In this document: positions 53,641-60,988 of the stretch, in pieces
Layout of the letters: the number at the start of each line of letters is the position of its first letter
Numbering within the stretch: position 1 is the first letter of the stretch
From: Robinsoniella peoriensis
GTDB lineage: Bacteria; Bacillota; Clostridia; Lachnospirales; Lachnospiraceae
Assembly (NCBI RefSeq): GCF_000797495.1
Contig: NZ_JTGN01000021.1
Span: 1-64,000 of the forward strand
Length of the DNA stretch: 64,000 bases
Direction of reading: 5' to 3'
Position numbers and translations under genes: made by a program
The notes under the pieces: generated by a model
Database searches by the model: none
What the model saw: the letters and a program-made list of their open reading frames with translations, nothing else
Told to the model about the DNA's origin: nothing

Positions 53641-54333
53641 TTACAGAAAGTTAGCAAAAATCGAGGCTCCCACTACGGTTAATATACCGGAAACCGCAAT
53701 TGACAAACTGCTCATTGCTCCTTCTACCTCTCCAAGTTCCAGCGCTTTTGATGTTCCGATTGCGTGTGAAGAGGTGCCCAGTGCCAGCCCTACCGCTATT
53801 GGTTCGTAGATGCGGAATAACTTGCACACCAGCTCCCCAACAATATTTCCAAGTACGCCGGTTACAATAATAACTGCCACCGTAATCGTCGTAACTCCGC
53901 CTAATTCATCCGACACTCCCACTCCAATTGCAGTCGTGATAGACTTTGGTAATAGTGTAACATAATATTGATGTTCAAGTCCAAACAAATATGCCAGCGC
54001 CAGCACACTGACTAAACTGGATAGTACCCCGGACACGATTCCAAAAGTGACCGCCACCATATTCTTTTTCAAAAGCTCCAACTGCTGATATAGCGGTATC
54101 GCCAGACAGACCGTCGCAGGAGTCAGCAGATAACTGAGATATTTAGCAGATTCATTAAAACTGTCATAATCCACACCCAGGAGTTTAATCACCAAAATAA
54201 CAAATATAATCGATATCAGCAACGGATTAAAAACTGCCTTCTTAAATTTTTTCCGTATCAATATCCCTAATACATATCCTAAAATACATACTGCAACGCC
54301 AAAATAAACGGATTCACATAGAAATTCTTTCAC
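53641..54333 (-). CDS. lrgB: LrgB/CidB-family membrane protein
   Basis: A 230-residue membrane protein with about seven helices and the family motifs [37 protein letters not shown] and [17 protein letters not shown]. LrgB works together with LrgA in control of murein hydrolase activity and, in several Firmicutes, pyruvate or glycolate-type transport. Its start overlaps the lrgA end by 20 bases. Confidence 0.92.
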   Translation of the reverse strand: MKEFLCESVYFGVAVCILGYVLGILIRKKFKKAVFNPLLISIIFVILVIKLLGVDYDSFNESAKYLSYLLTPATVCLAIPLYQQLELLKKNMVAVTFGIVSGVLSSLVSVLALAYLFGLEHQYYVTLLPKSITTAIGVGVSDELGGVTTITVAVIIVTGVLGNIVGELVCKLFRIYEPIAVGLALGTSSHAIGTSKALELGEVEGAMSSLSIAVSGILTVVGASIFANFL

Positions 54334-54694
54334 TGTTTTCCCTGTCCTTTCGCTGTTTTTGAATAATCTTCTGAGATGACTTTCCTGTTACCACCATAAC
54401 AATAATCGTTGTCACAAATGTAATAACGACGATTGGAAGTAAAATCTTCTGCAGATCCCCCCAGACCACAATCAGGCCTACCGCGGCTGGAATAAACATG
54501 GGCGGCATAATATCCAGCAGAAAATGTGCTGCATTGATCACCCTGTGAAGTTTAATTATTTTCGTTGACAGGCAAAAAAGCATCAATACCAAACCATAAA
54601 TACTCGCCGGTATCGGAAGGGGAATAAAGTGATGCATCATTTCCCCTAAAAAGGTAACAATCAAAATAATCCCAAATTGACCCAGTAATTGCAT
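54314..54694 (-). CDS. lrgA: LrgA/CidA-family holin-like protein
   Basis: A 126-residue protein with four helices (IILIVTFLGEMMHHFIPLPIPASIYGLVLM, split over two motifs, and MPPMFIPAAVGLIVVW). It is the first gene of the lrgAB pair, under a promoter with a palindromic operator (54847-54875) about 150 bases upstream. No LytSR genes are adjacent, so control is probably by a different regulator. Confidence 0.9.
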   Translation of the reverse strand: MQLLGQFGIILIVTFLGEMMHHFIPLPIPASIYGLVLMLFCLSTKIIKLHRVINAAHFLLDIMPPMFIPAAVGLIVVWGDLQKILLPIVVITFVTTIIVMVVTGKSSQKIIQKQRKDRENSERISM

Positions 54695-54846
54695 AATCTC
54701 TCCTTTTCATACGTGATACCATGTTCTTTCAAACAATGATTTGCGCACTTTCATACGCCGGCTGGTACAGCAATTTCTAAAAAGCCAGCAATTCCAATGG
54801 CTGCTTAGAAAACGCCGCACATGACTACATTATCAGATACCAAATT

Positions 54847-54875
54847 ATTGTATAATTGTATACAATCTTTGTCAA
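54847..54875 (-). promoter_or_regulatory. lrgAB promoter with operator in the spacer
   Basis: TTGACA (54875-54870), 17-base spacer, TACAAT (54852-54847) on the minus strand. The spacer contains the perfect palindrome ATTGTATACAAT (54855-54866), of the GntR-operator kind, ideally placed for repression. About 150 bases of leader follow before lrgA. Confidence 0.7.
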
Positions 54876-54976
54876 GTGTTATGCTGTATGTAATTTATCT
54901 AATACCCCGGATAATTTTATGCAACTATACAAAGGATCTTTCCCTCACAGCATTCATTAGTATCCATGCCAAAGCT

Positions 54977-55429
54977 TCATTCTTTTGCAATAACTCTCTC
55001 CACAAGCCTCCGAAAAGCCTCTTCAAAACGAATATCGTCTTCCTCCGTCCTCTTCCTTGGGCCTTTCCCATGGAATTTGGATGAACTCCTCCGGGCCTTC
55101 TTAGACATATGCCGTTCAAACAACATCTGGTCTATATTCTCATTGGTATATTCTTTACCACTCTGGTGCATCACATACACCCCTTTGCCAAGGGCCATTG
55201 CCGCAACGCCGTAATCCTGTGTTACCACAATGTCCCCTCTGGCAGACTTTCCAATCAGGGCAAAATCTGCTGAATCTGCCCCTTTGTCAACTATAATTAC
55301 CTGCGCATAATCCGAACTCATTACATGTGAAGTATCACAAATCAAAATCAGGGAAATGTCCTTCGCCTGCGCCACTTTCTCTACAATTTTCACTACCGGG
55401 CATGCATCAGCATCCACTAATATCTTCAT
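54977..55429 (-). CDS. DUF188 family protein (YaiI/YqxD), PIN-like fold
   Basis: A 150-residue protein started at the ATG at 55429, giving the family N-terminus MKILVDADACPVV. Further conserved blocks are VIIVDKGADSADFALIG and GDIVVTQDYGVAAMALGKG. The acidic residues and fold suggest a PIN-like nuclease, but function has not been established for this family. The C-terminal part is basic (SKKARRSSSKFHGKGPRKRT). Confidence 0.9.
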   Translation of the reverse strand: MKILVDADACPVVKIVEKVAQAKDISLILICDTSHVMSSDYAQVIIVDKGADSADFALIGKSARGDIVVTQDYGVAAMALGKGVYVMHQSGKEYTNENIDQMLFERHMSKKARRSSSKFHGKGPRKRTEEDDIRFEEAFRRLVERVIAKE

Positions 55430-55519
55430 ATCTTTCCCCATTGATGGTCACTTACTCCCTTTTATTATCCTTGTTACGTGTATCAAAATACCTCTGTCCG
55501 GACGATTATTCATACGCGT

Positions 55520-56542
55520 TTAATACCGGTTGTGGACATATTCAGCGAAACACATAAAATCTTTTATCTCAAGCACTGTTCCATCATCCAGGACAGCCCG
55601 CCCTTTCATTTTTCCAAATACCTGATGCTGATCTGTACCCACCACAATTACATCCATCTTGGCAGCCCGGTCTATAACCGGCTCAAATTCCATTTCAAAC
55701 CGCCCGTCACTGGATGTAAACGTCCAGTTTTTCATATAACTGTCAGATGGAATATGAAAGACAACGTCATCCAGTTTATGCCCGGTTCCATTGTAAAAAA
55801 GGATATTCTCTGATGCCGCACTGGTATCTCCGAATCCATAACCGATATTAAATCCGAATGGCTTCCCGTTAACAACACCATTTCCGGATCCCCAATACCA
55901 GTTATTATCATACGTCCAGACGCCCCTTCCCCAGTCCAGTGTTCCGAAATCCGTATCCGGGGAAAAGATAAATTCCCGATCCCCCAGCCGCATCCTGCCT
56001 TTTGCTCTCATACAATTTATTTTCTGATTATAATAAAAAGCTGTTTTCTTTTCCTTCCATGGAGTGGCAATTACCATAGAATCCTGTTGTGTCTCCTCCA
56101 ATATAATATCACAGGAAAATTCTTTCCCTTCAAAAAAGCGGGGCCACTTACATCGGATTCTCCGCTTTCCATTCTGTACCTCGAAACGCATATGCATCTT
56201 TTTGTCATGGTAACTGGTATTTCCTTCCATAGAATTAGAAGGCAGGTGAATTCTTCCCATGGTAAACGGCTTTAAGATCGTTTCGGTATGTTCCCATGGT
56301 CTGGTGAAATCCAGAATCGACGCCGATTCAAGTCCAATATAACCATCATCCGAAATAGTAAATGCCGCAGCGAAATCCTGATTCAGAACCAAATAATAAT
56401 CCCATTCCTTAATTCTGAATTTCGGAGCCTTAATTTTGCTTCTGTCATAAATCTGAACCTGATGTCTGGACCACCCTGGCTCCGTAAGACTGCCATCTTT
56501 CTGTAGAAGTGGTTGGCTTGCAGTAACTTCATGATTTCTCAT
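55520..56542 (-). CDS. DUF2804 domain protein
   Basis: A 340-residue soluble protein with the DUF2804 pattern: LLQKDGSLTEPGWSRHQVQIYDR at the start (in parts), KEWDYYLVLN, FTLDW-like DFGTLDWGRGVWTYDNNWYWG and GFNIGYGFGDTSAASEN. The family adopts a lipocalin-like, CrtC/AttH-related beta-barrel fold and has no firmly known role; lipid handling has been suggested. Monocistronic. Confidence 0.88.
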   Translation of the reverse strand: MRNHEVTASQPLLQKDGSLTEPGWSRHQVQIYDRSKIKAPKFRIKEWDYYLVLNQDFAAAFTISDDGYIGLESASILDFTRPWEHTETILKPFTMGRIHLPSNSMEGNTSYHDKKMHMRFEVQNGKRRIRCKWPRFFEGKEFSCDIILEETQQDSMVIATPWKEKKTAFYYNQKINCMRAKGRMRLGDREFIFSPDTDFGTLDWGRGVWTYDNNWYWGSGNGVVNGKPFGFNIGYGFGDTSAASENILFYNGTGHKLDDVVFHIPSDSYMKNWTFTSSDGRFEMEFEPVIDRAAKMDVIVVGTDQHQVFGKMKGRAVLDDGTVLEIKDFMCFAEYVHNRY

Positions 56543-56603
56543 ACGCGCTCCTTTCCCGCTGGCATAACAAAATGGCAGCGTTAGAAAATAAATTTTTTAC
56601 CAG

Positions 56604-57371
56604 CTATTTATTCCATAAACCCATGCTTTCCTCCCATACTACAGGACTTCCTGCCAGAATGGAGCAGGGTGCATCTAAGGTAATCGGAGTTCCATCCATT
56701 GTAGTAATGACTCCGCCTGCCTCTTCCAGTATAACAGATGCCGCAGCGTAATCCCATGGCTGTAACAGCATTTCAAAATAAAGTCCATTCCTCCCGGAAG
56801 CAATCCGGCATATGTCCAGGGTAGAAGACCCGCCATTACGTATTCCATGGCTCTGCAGATACAATTTCTTGGCAAAATCAAAGGAACGGTCCGTTTCTTC
56901 TGAATTATACCTGGCACATCCGAAAGCCACAATACTCTCCTCAAGAGAGACATCCTTTACCGTCAGGCGCCCTTCATTGCAATATGCCCCTTCGCCCTTC
57001 TTAGCCCAATACATCTCATCCAGATAAGGATTATATACAACTCCGGCAAAACCCTTCCCCTGATATGCAACTCCAACTGAAATACAACTGTGATGATAAT
57101 CATGAATAAAATTTGTAGTTCCGTCAATGGGATCAATGATAAAATAATACCCTTCCCCCAAAGGTTCCTGCATATGATTTTCTTCTCCGATAAAACCGGC
57201 TTCCGGAAAAACCGCTTTTAATCTTTCTACTAAAAATTCCTGTATCTGGCAATCAAATGCAGTCACAAAATTCGCATAACCACTTTTTTCAGATATATTT
57301 TTGCTTCCGGCATGGGCATTTCTCAGTATCTGCCCTGCTTCTTTTACAATCTCCCTGATTTCTGTCAGCAT
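56604..57371 (-). CDS. Inositol monophosphatase family phosphatase
   Basis: A 255-residue enzyme with the metal-dependent phosphatase motifs GEENH (about residue 62), IDPIDGTTNFIHDY and WDYAAASVILEEAGG. It is in the IMPase/SuhB/CysQ superfamily; the substrate may be inositol phosphate, NADP or 3-prime-phosphoadenosine compounds. It overlaps the yaaA gene by seven bases and is transcribed after it, so the two are probably co-translated. Confidence 0.9.
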   Translation of the reverse strand: MLTEIREIVKEAGQILRNAHAGSKNISEKSGYANFVTAFDCQIQEFLVERLKAVFPEAGFIGEENHMQEPLGEGYYFIIDPIDGTTNFIHDYHHSCISVGVAYQGKGFAGVVYNPYLDEMYWAKKGEGAYCNEGRLTVKDVSLEESIVAFGCARYNSEETDRSFDFAKKLYLQSHGIRNGGSSTLDICRIASGRNGLYFEMLLQPWDYAAASVILEEAGGVITTMDGTPITLDAPCSILAGSPVVWEESMGLWNK

Positions 57372-58180
57372 CCTGTCTCCTCTTTCTTCTCCTGCCTGTC
57401 CTTATTTACGTCTTTTAAAAATACCAATATATTATCGCTGGAATCCTGTTGGGAAAAATAATAGTCCAAACCTTTAAATTCTTTGATTTTGGATATTTCC
57501 CCCACCTGTTTTTCTGCAAGCCAGCGGACCATTTCCCCTCTTGCCATTTTTGCCTGGGTCCCTTTCACCCGAATTCTGCGGTTCTGATCACTTTCCACCG
57601 CTTCTCCAAATACACAGGTAACAAACCGAACATCGGGCTCCAGAAATGGTTCTACTGCTTTGCTGTATTCTTTGGATGCCAGGTTCAGTATTACCTTATC
57701 ATCCTTAACCAGCTCCCGATAAATGCGTTTGCCCCAGAACTGATAAAGATTCTTCCCATCACCTGCCGCCAAAGCAGCCTGCATCTCCAGCCGGTAAGGA
57801 TATACTGCATCCAGGGGCTTTAGTATCCCATAGAATCCGGAAAGAATACGCAGATTTTCCTGAACATATTCCCATTGGCGATCTGAAAACACCCGGGGTG
57901 CCATATATTGATACTGAATTCCTTCATATGTCAAAAGAGCCGGTGTCATACCGGTAAGTCCACGGCGTACATCTAACCGTTTCATATTCCGGTACCGCCT
58001 GAAATTTAACTCTGCAATTTTATCATTGCACTTCAATATCCCCTTCAGCTCTTCATAAGAAAGCCTCTTTAATATACTATGTAATGTCTCCGCCTGTTTT
58101 GAAAAAGCCGGAAAATCAGTAAATTCTATAGAATTTTCATCCTGCACCATTTTCTTTGCAGGAGATATTATAATCTTCAT
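57365..58180 (-). CDS. yaaA: Peroxide stress protein YaaA (DUF328)
   Basis: A 271-residue protein starting MKIIISPAKKM, with LKGILKCNDKIAELNFRRY, LTYEGIQYQYM, LSGFYGILKPLDAVYPYRLEM and VLNLASKEYSKAV (each diagnostic). In E. coli YaaA lowers free iron damage during hydrogen peroxide stress and binds DNA. It is the middle gene of a three-gene cluster: flavodoxin-like gene, yaaA, inositol phosphatase family gene. Confidence 0.93.
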   Translation of the reverse strand: MKIIISPAKKMVQDENSIEFTDFPAFSKQAETLHSILKRLSYEELKGILKCNDKIAELNFRRYRNMKRLDVRRGLTGMTPALLTYEGIQYQYMAPRVFSDRQWEYVQENLRILSGFYGILKPLDAVYPYRLEMQAALAAGDGKNLYQFWGKRIYRELVKDDKVILNLASKEYSKAVEPFLEPDVRFVTCVFGEAVESDQNRRIRVKGTQAKMARGEMVRWLAEKQVGEISKIKEFKGLDYYFSQQDSSDNILVFLKDVNKDRQEKKEETGC

Positions 58181-58182
58181 AC

Positions 58183-58698
58183 TCAGCTCCTGATCATACT
58201 TAATGCAAACTTTTTAACGCCAATCAGATCCTCTTCATCCGGATGTCCCAAAGCCTGATCAAAATTTCGAATCAAAGCATCTGCCTGAGGCATGCCCTTT
58301 TCCTGCATTCCTTCATAACGCTTTCGTACAGACACCGGCATCTGGCCCGTACACATATAATTTCCTTCCACCTGACAGTCCTGGGGAAGGGCGGCCTTCA
58401 CACCGGATAAGATCTTCTGGAAATATTCCTCTGACCCTTCAAATCCGGCCGTTCCAAACAGCGCAATCTTTTTTCCGCCCAGCATTGGCAATACACCTTT
58501 TAATTTATCTGAGCATTGTCCTTTATCTGTCCAGAATCCAAGGAATATTATCTCCGAATCTGTAATCTCATCGCTTTTGGCATCCACGGCATTTCCACAG
58601 AACATCACATCCACAAGATTTCTGACCGAATTATATATCGTATCTGCTAACATTTTTGTATTACCAGTTTGTGAATCATATAAAATTGAAACTTTCAT
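58183..58698 (-). CDS. Flavodoxin family protein
   Basis: A 171-residue flavodoxin-fold protein with the FMN phosphate-binding loop YDSQTGNTKML at residues 8-18, and IIFLGFWTDKGQCSD plus KIALFGTAGFEGSEEYF for the isoalloxazine-side loops. It ends with a short tail (GVKKFALSMIRS). Usual flavodoxins are 140-170 residues. It precedes yaaA by two bases, which links electron transfer to the oxidative-stress gene. An AAAAAGGAGG site precedes the ATG and a TATAAT element lies about 40 bases upstream. Confidence 0.9.
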   Translation of the reverse strand: MKVSILYDSQTGNTKMLADTIYNSVRNLVDVMFCGNAVDAKSDEITDSEIIFLGFWTDKGQCSDKLKGVLPMLGGKKIALFGTAGFEGSEEYFQKILSGVKAALPQDCQVEGNYMCTGQMPVSVRKRYEGMQEKGMPQADALIRNFDQALGHPDEEDLIGVKKFALSMIRS

Positions 58699-58803
58699 CT
58701 AAAATGCCTCCTTTTTATTCAATACATCTATTATAAACTCTTTGTAGCCGTTTTTCTACTATATCTTATACCCAATATACAGAATGACAGGAACTTACAG
58801 CAC

Positions 58804-58838
58804 AAAAAAACCGGCAGGCCCGTCAATTAGCTCTGCCG
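58804..58838 (-). terminator. Terminator of the riboswitch-controlled operon
   Basis: CGGCAG / CTGCCG stem (58812-58817, 58833-58838) followed on the minus strand by GTTTTTTT, just after the YccF gene. Confidence 0.8.
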
Positions 58839-58846
58839 ATCTCTTT

Positions 58847-59206
58847 TTAAACTACTCTCGCACCAAATGGCATCAATGCCAGTTTTGCAATCTTAAACTG
58901 CTGTAATCCAAATGGAATTCCTACAATGGTAATGCATAAAACTGCACCGATAACTGCCGATTCAATTGCAAGGGGTATGCCGGATAGTATCAGCCACAAT
59001 ACATTTAACAATAAAGAGCCAACACCTCCGCCATATACAACCTCTTTTCCAAATGGAAAGAAACACAAGCCTGCAAATTTAAAACACTGGGTTCCAACCG
59101 GAATACCTACGATGGTAATACACCACAGGCAGCCAATCAAAAGCCAGCTGATACCTGATATAAATCCTCCAAAAATAAACCATAAAATATTTCCTAAACA
59201 TCCCAT
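58847..59206 (-). CDS. YccF domain inner-membrane protein
   Basis: A 119-residue protein started at the ATG at 59206 behind GGAGG (a TTG six bases upstream lies too near). It contains the YccF domain twice: GNILWFIFGGFISGISWLL and ITIVGIPVGTQCFKFAGLCFFPFGKEV, then LNVLWLILSGIPLAIESAV and ITIVGIPFGLQQFKIAKLALMPFGARV. Four helices are predicted. YccF has no known biochemical function. It follows a small helical protein and both are behind a putative Mn riboswitch, which suggests a link to manganese or envelope homeostasis. Confidence 0.9.
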   Translation of the reverse strand: MGCLGNILWFIFGGFISGISWLLIGCLWCITIVGIPVGTQCFKFAGLCFFPFGKEVVYGGGVGSLLLNVLWLILSGIPLAIESAVIGAVLCITIVGIPFGLQQFKIAKLALMPFGARVV

Positions 59207-59244
59207 ATCCAATCCTCCTGAGTCATTTATTTACGATTGTCTTC

Positions 59245-59319
59245 TTTACTGCTTCATTATTTACTGCTTCATTATTTACTGCTTCATTCTTTGCCGCTTC
59301 ATTCTTTACTGCTTCATTC
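59245..59319. repeat. Five tandem 15-bp repeats at a gene end
   Basis: Unit TTTACTGCTTCATTA (plus strand) repeated five times with few changes. The last codons and TAA stop of the helical protein gene fall in the first unit encountered; in another frame the units read KNEAV-type pentapeptides on the minus strand up to a TGA at 59225-59223. Confidence 0.85.
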
Positions 59320-59734
59320 TTTCCAAGCTATAAAGTGCATTTTCTACACGCTCTATAGCCTCCTCAACCTGTTCTTTGCTCTGATTGATTTTGGACTGTA
59401 CGTACCAGTCTGATACTATATTGTCCAAAAAGAAGTCAGCAAATACTGCGAAACTGCCAATATCAATATGCACCTCAGGATGCATACTTACATCCCGCAA
59501 CTCTTTTTGAAATTTTCGCAGAAGCATTTTGGTATTTTCCATCTCTTCATTGGCACTGTCAATCTTGGAATGCTTGAGCATTCCGCTGATAAAACCGCCT
59601 CCCAGCATATCCCATATTCCGAATCCTTTAGCACTGGCTAATGACTGGTCTACACGGTTCAAACTTTGTAATGCTGCTCTTCCCGCCATTATTGCTTCTT
59701 CAATTTCCCTGTTATTTCTTTCTGCATTGTCCAT
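59306..59734 (-). CDS. Small helical protein of unknown function, riboswitch-controlled
   Basis: A 142-residue protein started at the ATG at 59734, with GAGAGGAG seven bases upstream. It is mostly alpha-helical with heptad-like segments: EIEEAIMAGRAALQSLNRVD, then a Gly-rich stretch GFGIWDMLGGGFISGMLKHS, then SANEEMENTKMLLRKFQKEL and a C-terminal helix (SKEQVEEAIERVENALYSLE). The Gly-rich middle could touch the membrane, but there is no classic transmembrane helix or signal. I do not recognise a family. It sits between a probable yybP-ykoY riboswitch with terminator and a YccF gene. The stop lies in a 15-bp tandem repeat, so the C-terminal end may vary between strains. Confidence 0.82.
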   Translation of the reverse strand: MDNAERNNREIEEAIMAGRAALQSLNRVDQSLASAKGFGIWDMLGGGFISGMLKHSKIDSANEEMENTKMLLRKFQKELRDVSMHPEVHIDIGSFAVFADFFLDNIVSDWYVQSKINQSKEQVEEAIERVENALYSLERMKQ

Positions 59735-59810
59735 ACTCTTTCTCCTCTCTCGGCCTTTAGCGGCCTTAACTGGTGTCAGGTTACTGCAAAGACTGCCGGT
59801 TTCAGAGAGC

Positions 59811-59859
59811 AAAATAAAAAGACTCTTATCGCAGCAATCTTCGCTACAATAAAAGTCTT
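59811..59859 (-). terminator. Riboswitch expression-platform terminator
   Basis: On the minus strand AAGACTTTTATTGTAGC (59859-59843) pairs with GCTGCGATAAGAGTCTT (59835-59819), with GU pairs and a 7-base loop, followed by TTTATTTT. The 5-prime arm overlaps the 3-prime strand of the aptamer's closing stem, the classic arrangement of a transcriptional ON switch. Confidence 0.85.
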
Positions 59860-59938
59860 GCACATTTCATTCGATACGGATATAAAATATCGTATTGACG
59901 ATTTCGAATCACCTTTCGGTTAGGCTACTCCCTTTTAT
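59849..59938 (-). ncRNA. yybP-ykoY type manganese riboswitch aptamer
   Basis: Reading the minus strand from 59938: ATAAAAGGGAGTAGCC, a hairpin ACCGAAAGGT, then ATTCGAAATCGTCAATACG with a paired return strand CGTATCGAAT, and GCAAGACTTTTAT closing the first stem with ATAAAAG. The blocks GGGAGTAGC, TCGTCAAT and GCAAGAC are the conserved parts of yybP-ykoY aptamers as I remember the L. lactis example. In known cases Mn2+ binding prevents the terminator and turns expression on. No structure search was possible here. Confidence 0.82.
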
Positions 59939-60003
59939 GTAAATTCAATATATCATATGGTAATTTTTATGTCAAGAATACGCTTCTTAAATTTTTCTGA
60001 CAT

Positions 60004-60882
60004 TTAGTACTTTCTGCCGCACCTGCTGCAAAACGCATCTAGTTCCCCGCCTTCATTTCCACATGACGGACATAATTTCTTAGAGTTATCCACAATATCA
60101 GATTTTTCCGTGGATAACTTCTCTGATTCTGCCGTTTCAGCGGTACTACTTGTGGACAGAACCTCTTTTGGCGCCAGAGCCGCCGTGTTTGCTGCCGGTA
60201 CTGTGTTTACCGCCGGTGCCGCCGTGTTTGCTGCCGGTACTGTATTTACCGCCGGTGCCGCCGTGTTTGCTGCCGGTACTGTATTTACTGCCGGTGCCGC
60301 CGTGTTTGCTGCCGGAGCCGCTGTACTCATAACCGCCTGCGGCTGCATGATTCCGGTATTTTGATATACTGGCTGGCTCTGGGTAGCAGCCGTTTCACGC
60401 ATAGCATCTTTTTGCGGATCTCTCATAACAAAATCTTCTTTTTTCGGCATCGGAGGAATTTCACACTCTTTAAACTGAGTCCTATGGTCGACACCGCCGC
60501 CCATTTTCTTATTAATTTCACTTACATTTCTGCAAATAACCACGATCATTAATGCAAATTCATAGAAAATACGAAGTATCAGATTACCAAATATCAGTAC
60601 TGCAAACCCAAGTACCATTTGCAGGCAGAGAATATTAAATACCCCCACCGTGGTGCAGACGCACGCCCCAAGTACATAAAAGAACTTTAACAGCCCTTCA
60701 ATAATAAAATTTTTAAATTGCAGATAATCATAAAGCCAGCCAAAGAAACCATGAAAACGGTTTACGTTTTTCTTTGACATGAAGGCAAAGAATACTACAA
60801 ACGACATAATAATACCAATAATTACACCAGCGACTGTCATAATGACCCCAAACTGTTTTAAAATCGACATATAATGATCCAT
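60004..60882 (-). CDS. DUF4282-like membrane protein with Ala/Pro repeats and zinc ribbon
   Basis: A 292-residue protein started at the ATG at 60882 with GGAGG seven bases upstream. Three to four helices in residues 10-125 (FGVIMTVAGVIIGIIMSFVVFF, VLGACVCTTVGVFNIL, LRIFYEFALMIVVICR) resemble the DUF4282 domain. A linker of about 100 residues follows, containing three 13-residue Ala/Pro/Val/Asn/Thr repeats. The C-terminus is a zinc ribbon, CPSCGNEGGELDAFCSRCGRKY in two CxxC halves. Likely a membrane protein with a cytoplasmic tail. Function unknown. Monocistronic. Confidence 0.85.
   Translation of the reverse strand: MDHYMSILKQFGVIMTVAGVIIGIIMSFVVFFAFMSKKNVNRFHGFFGWLYDYLQFKNFIIEGLLKFFYVLGACVCTTVGVFNILCLQMVLGFAVLIFGNLILRIFYEFALMIVVICRNVSEINKKMGGGVDHRTQFKECEIPPMPKKEDFVMRDPQKDAMRETAATQSQPVYQNTGIMQPQAVMSTAAPAANTAAPAVNTVPAANTAAPAVNTVPAANTAAPAVNTVPAANTAALAPKEVLSTSSTAETAESEKLSTEKSDIVDNSKKLCPSCGNEGGELDAFCSRCGRKY
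60179..60317 (-). repeat. In-frame 39-bp tandem repeats in the linker
   Basis: Three nearly identical 39-bp units (60179-60217, 60218-60256, 60257-60295) and a partial fourth, each coding a 13-residue Ala/Pro-rich block (NTVPAANTAAPAV-like). Identity at the DNA level shows recent expansion by slippage. Confidence 0.9.
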
Positions 60883-60988
60883 TTCAAATCCTCCTGTCAT
60901 CTAATACTATATTTCTTCTATTATAGCTCACTTATTTCTTATTGTATACCTTTACGCCGCCTGCAAATTTAAACATTCTGTTAAAATA

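Noticed and set aside
59735-59863. 43-codon N-terminal extension of the helical protein
   Set aside because: It would translate through the riboswitch terminator; a strong ribosome site lies before the ATG at 59734.
60110-60364. Plus-strand frame of Ala/Gly/Val repeats
   Set aside because: Antisense of the 39-bp repeats in the zinc-ribbon protein.
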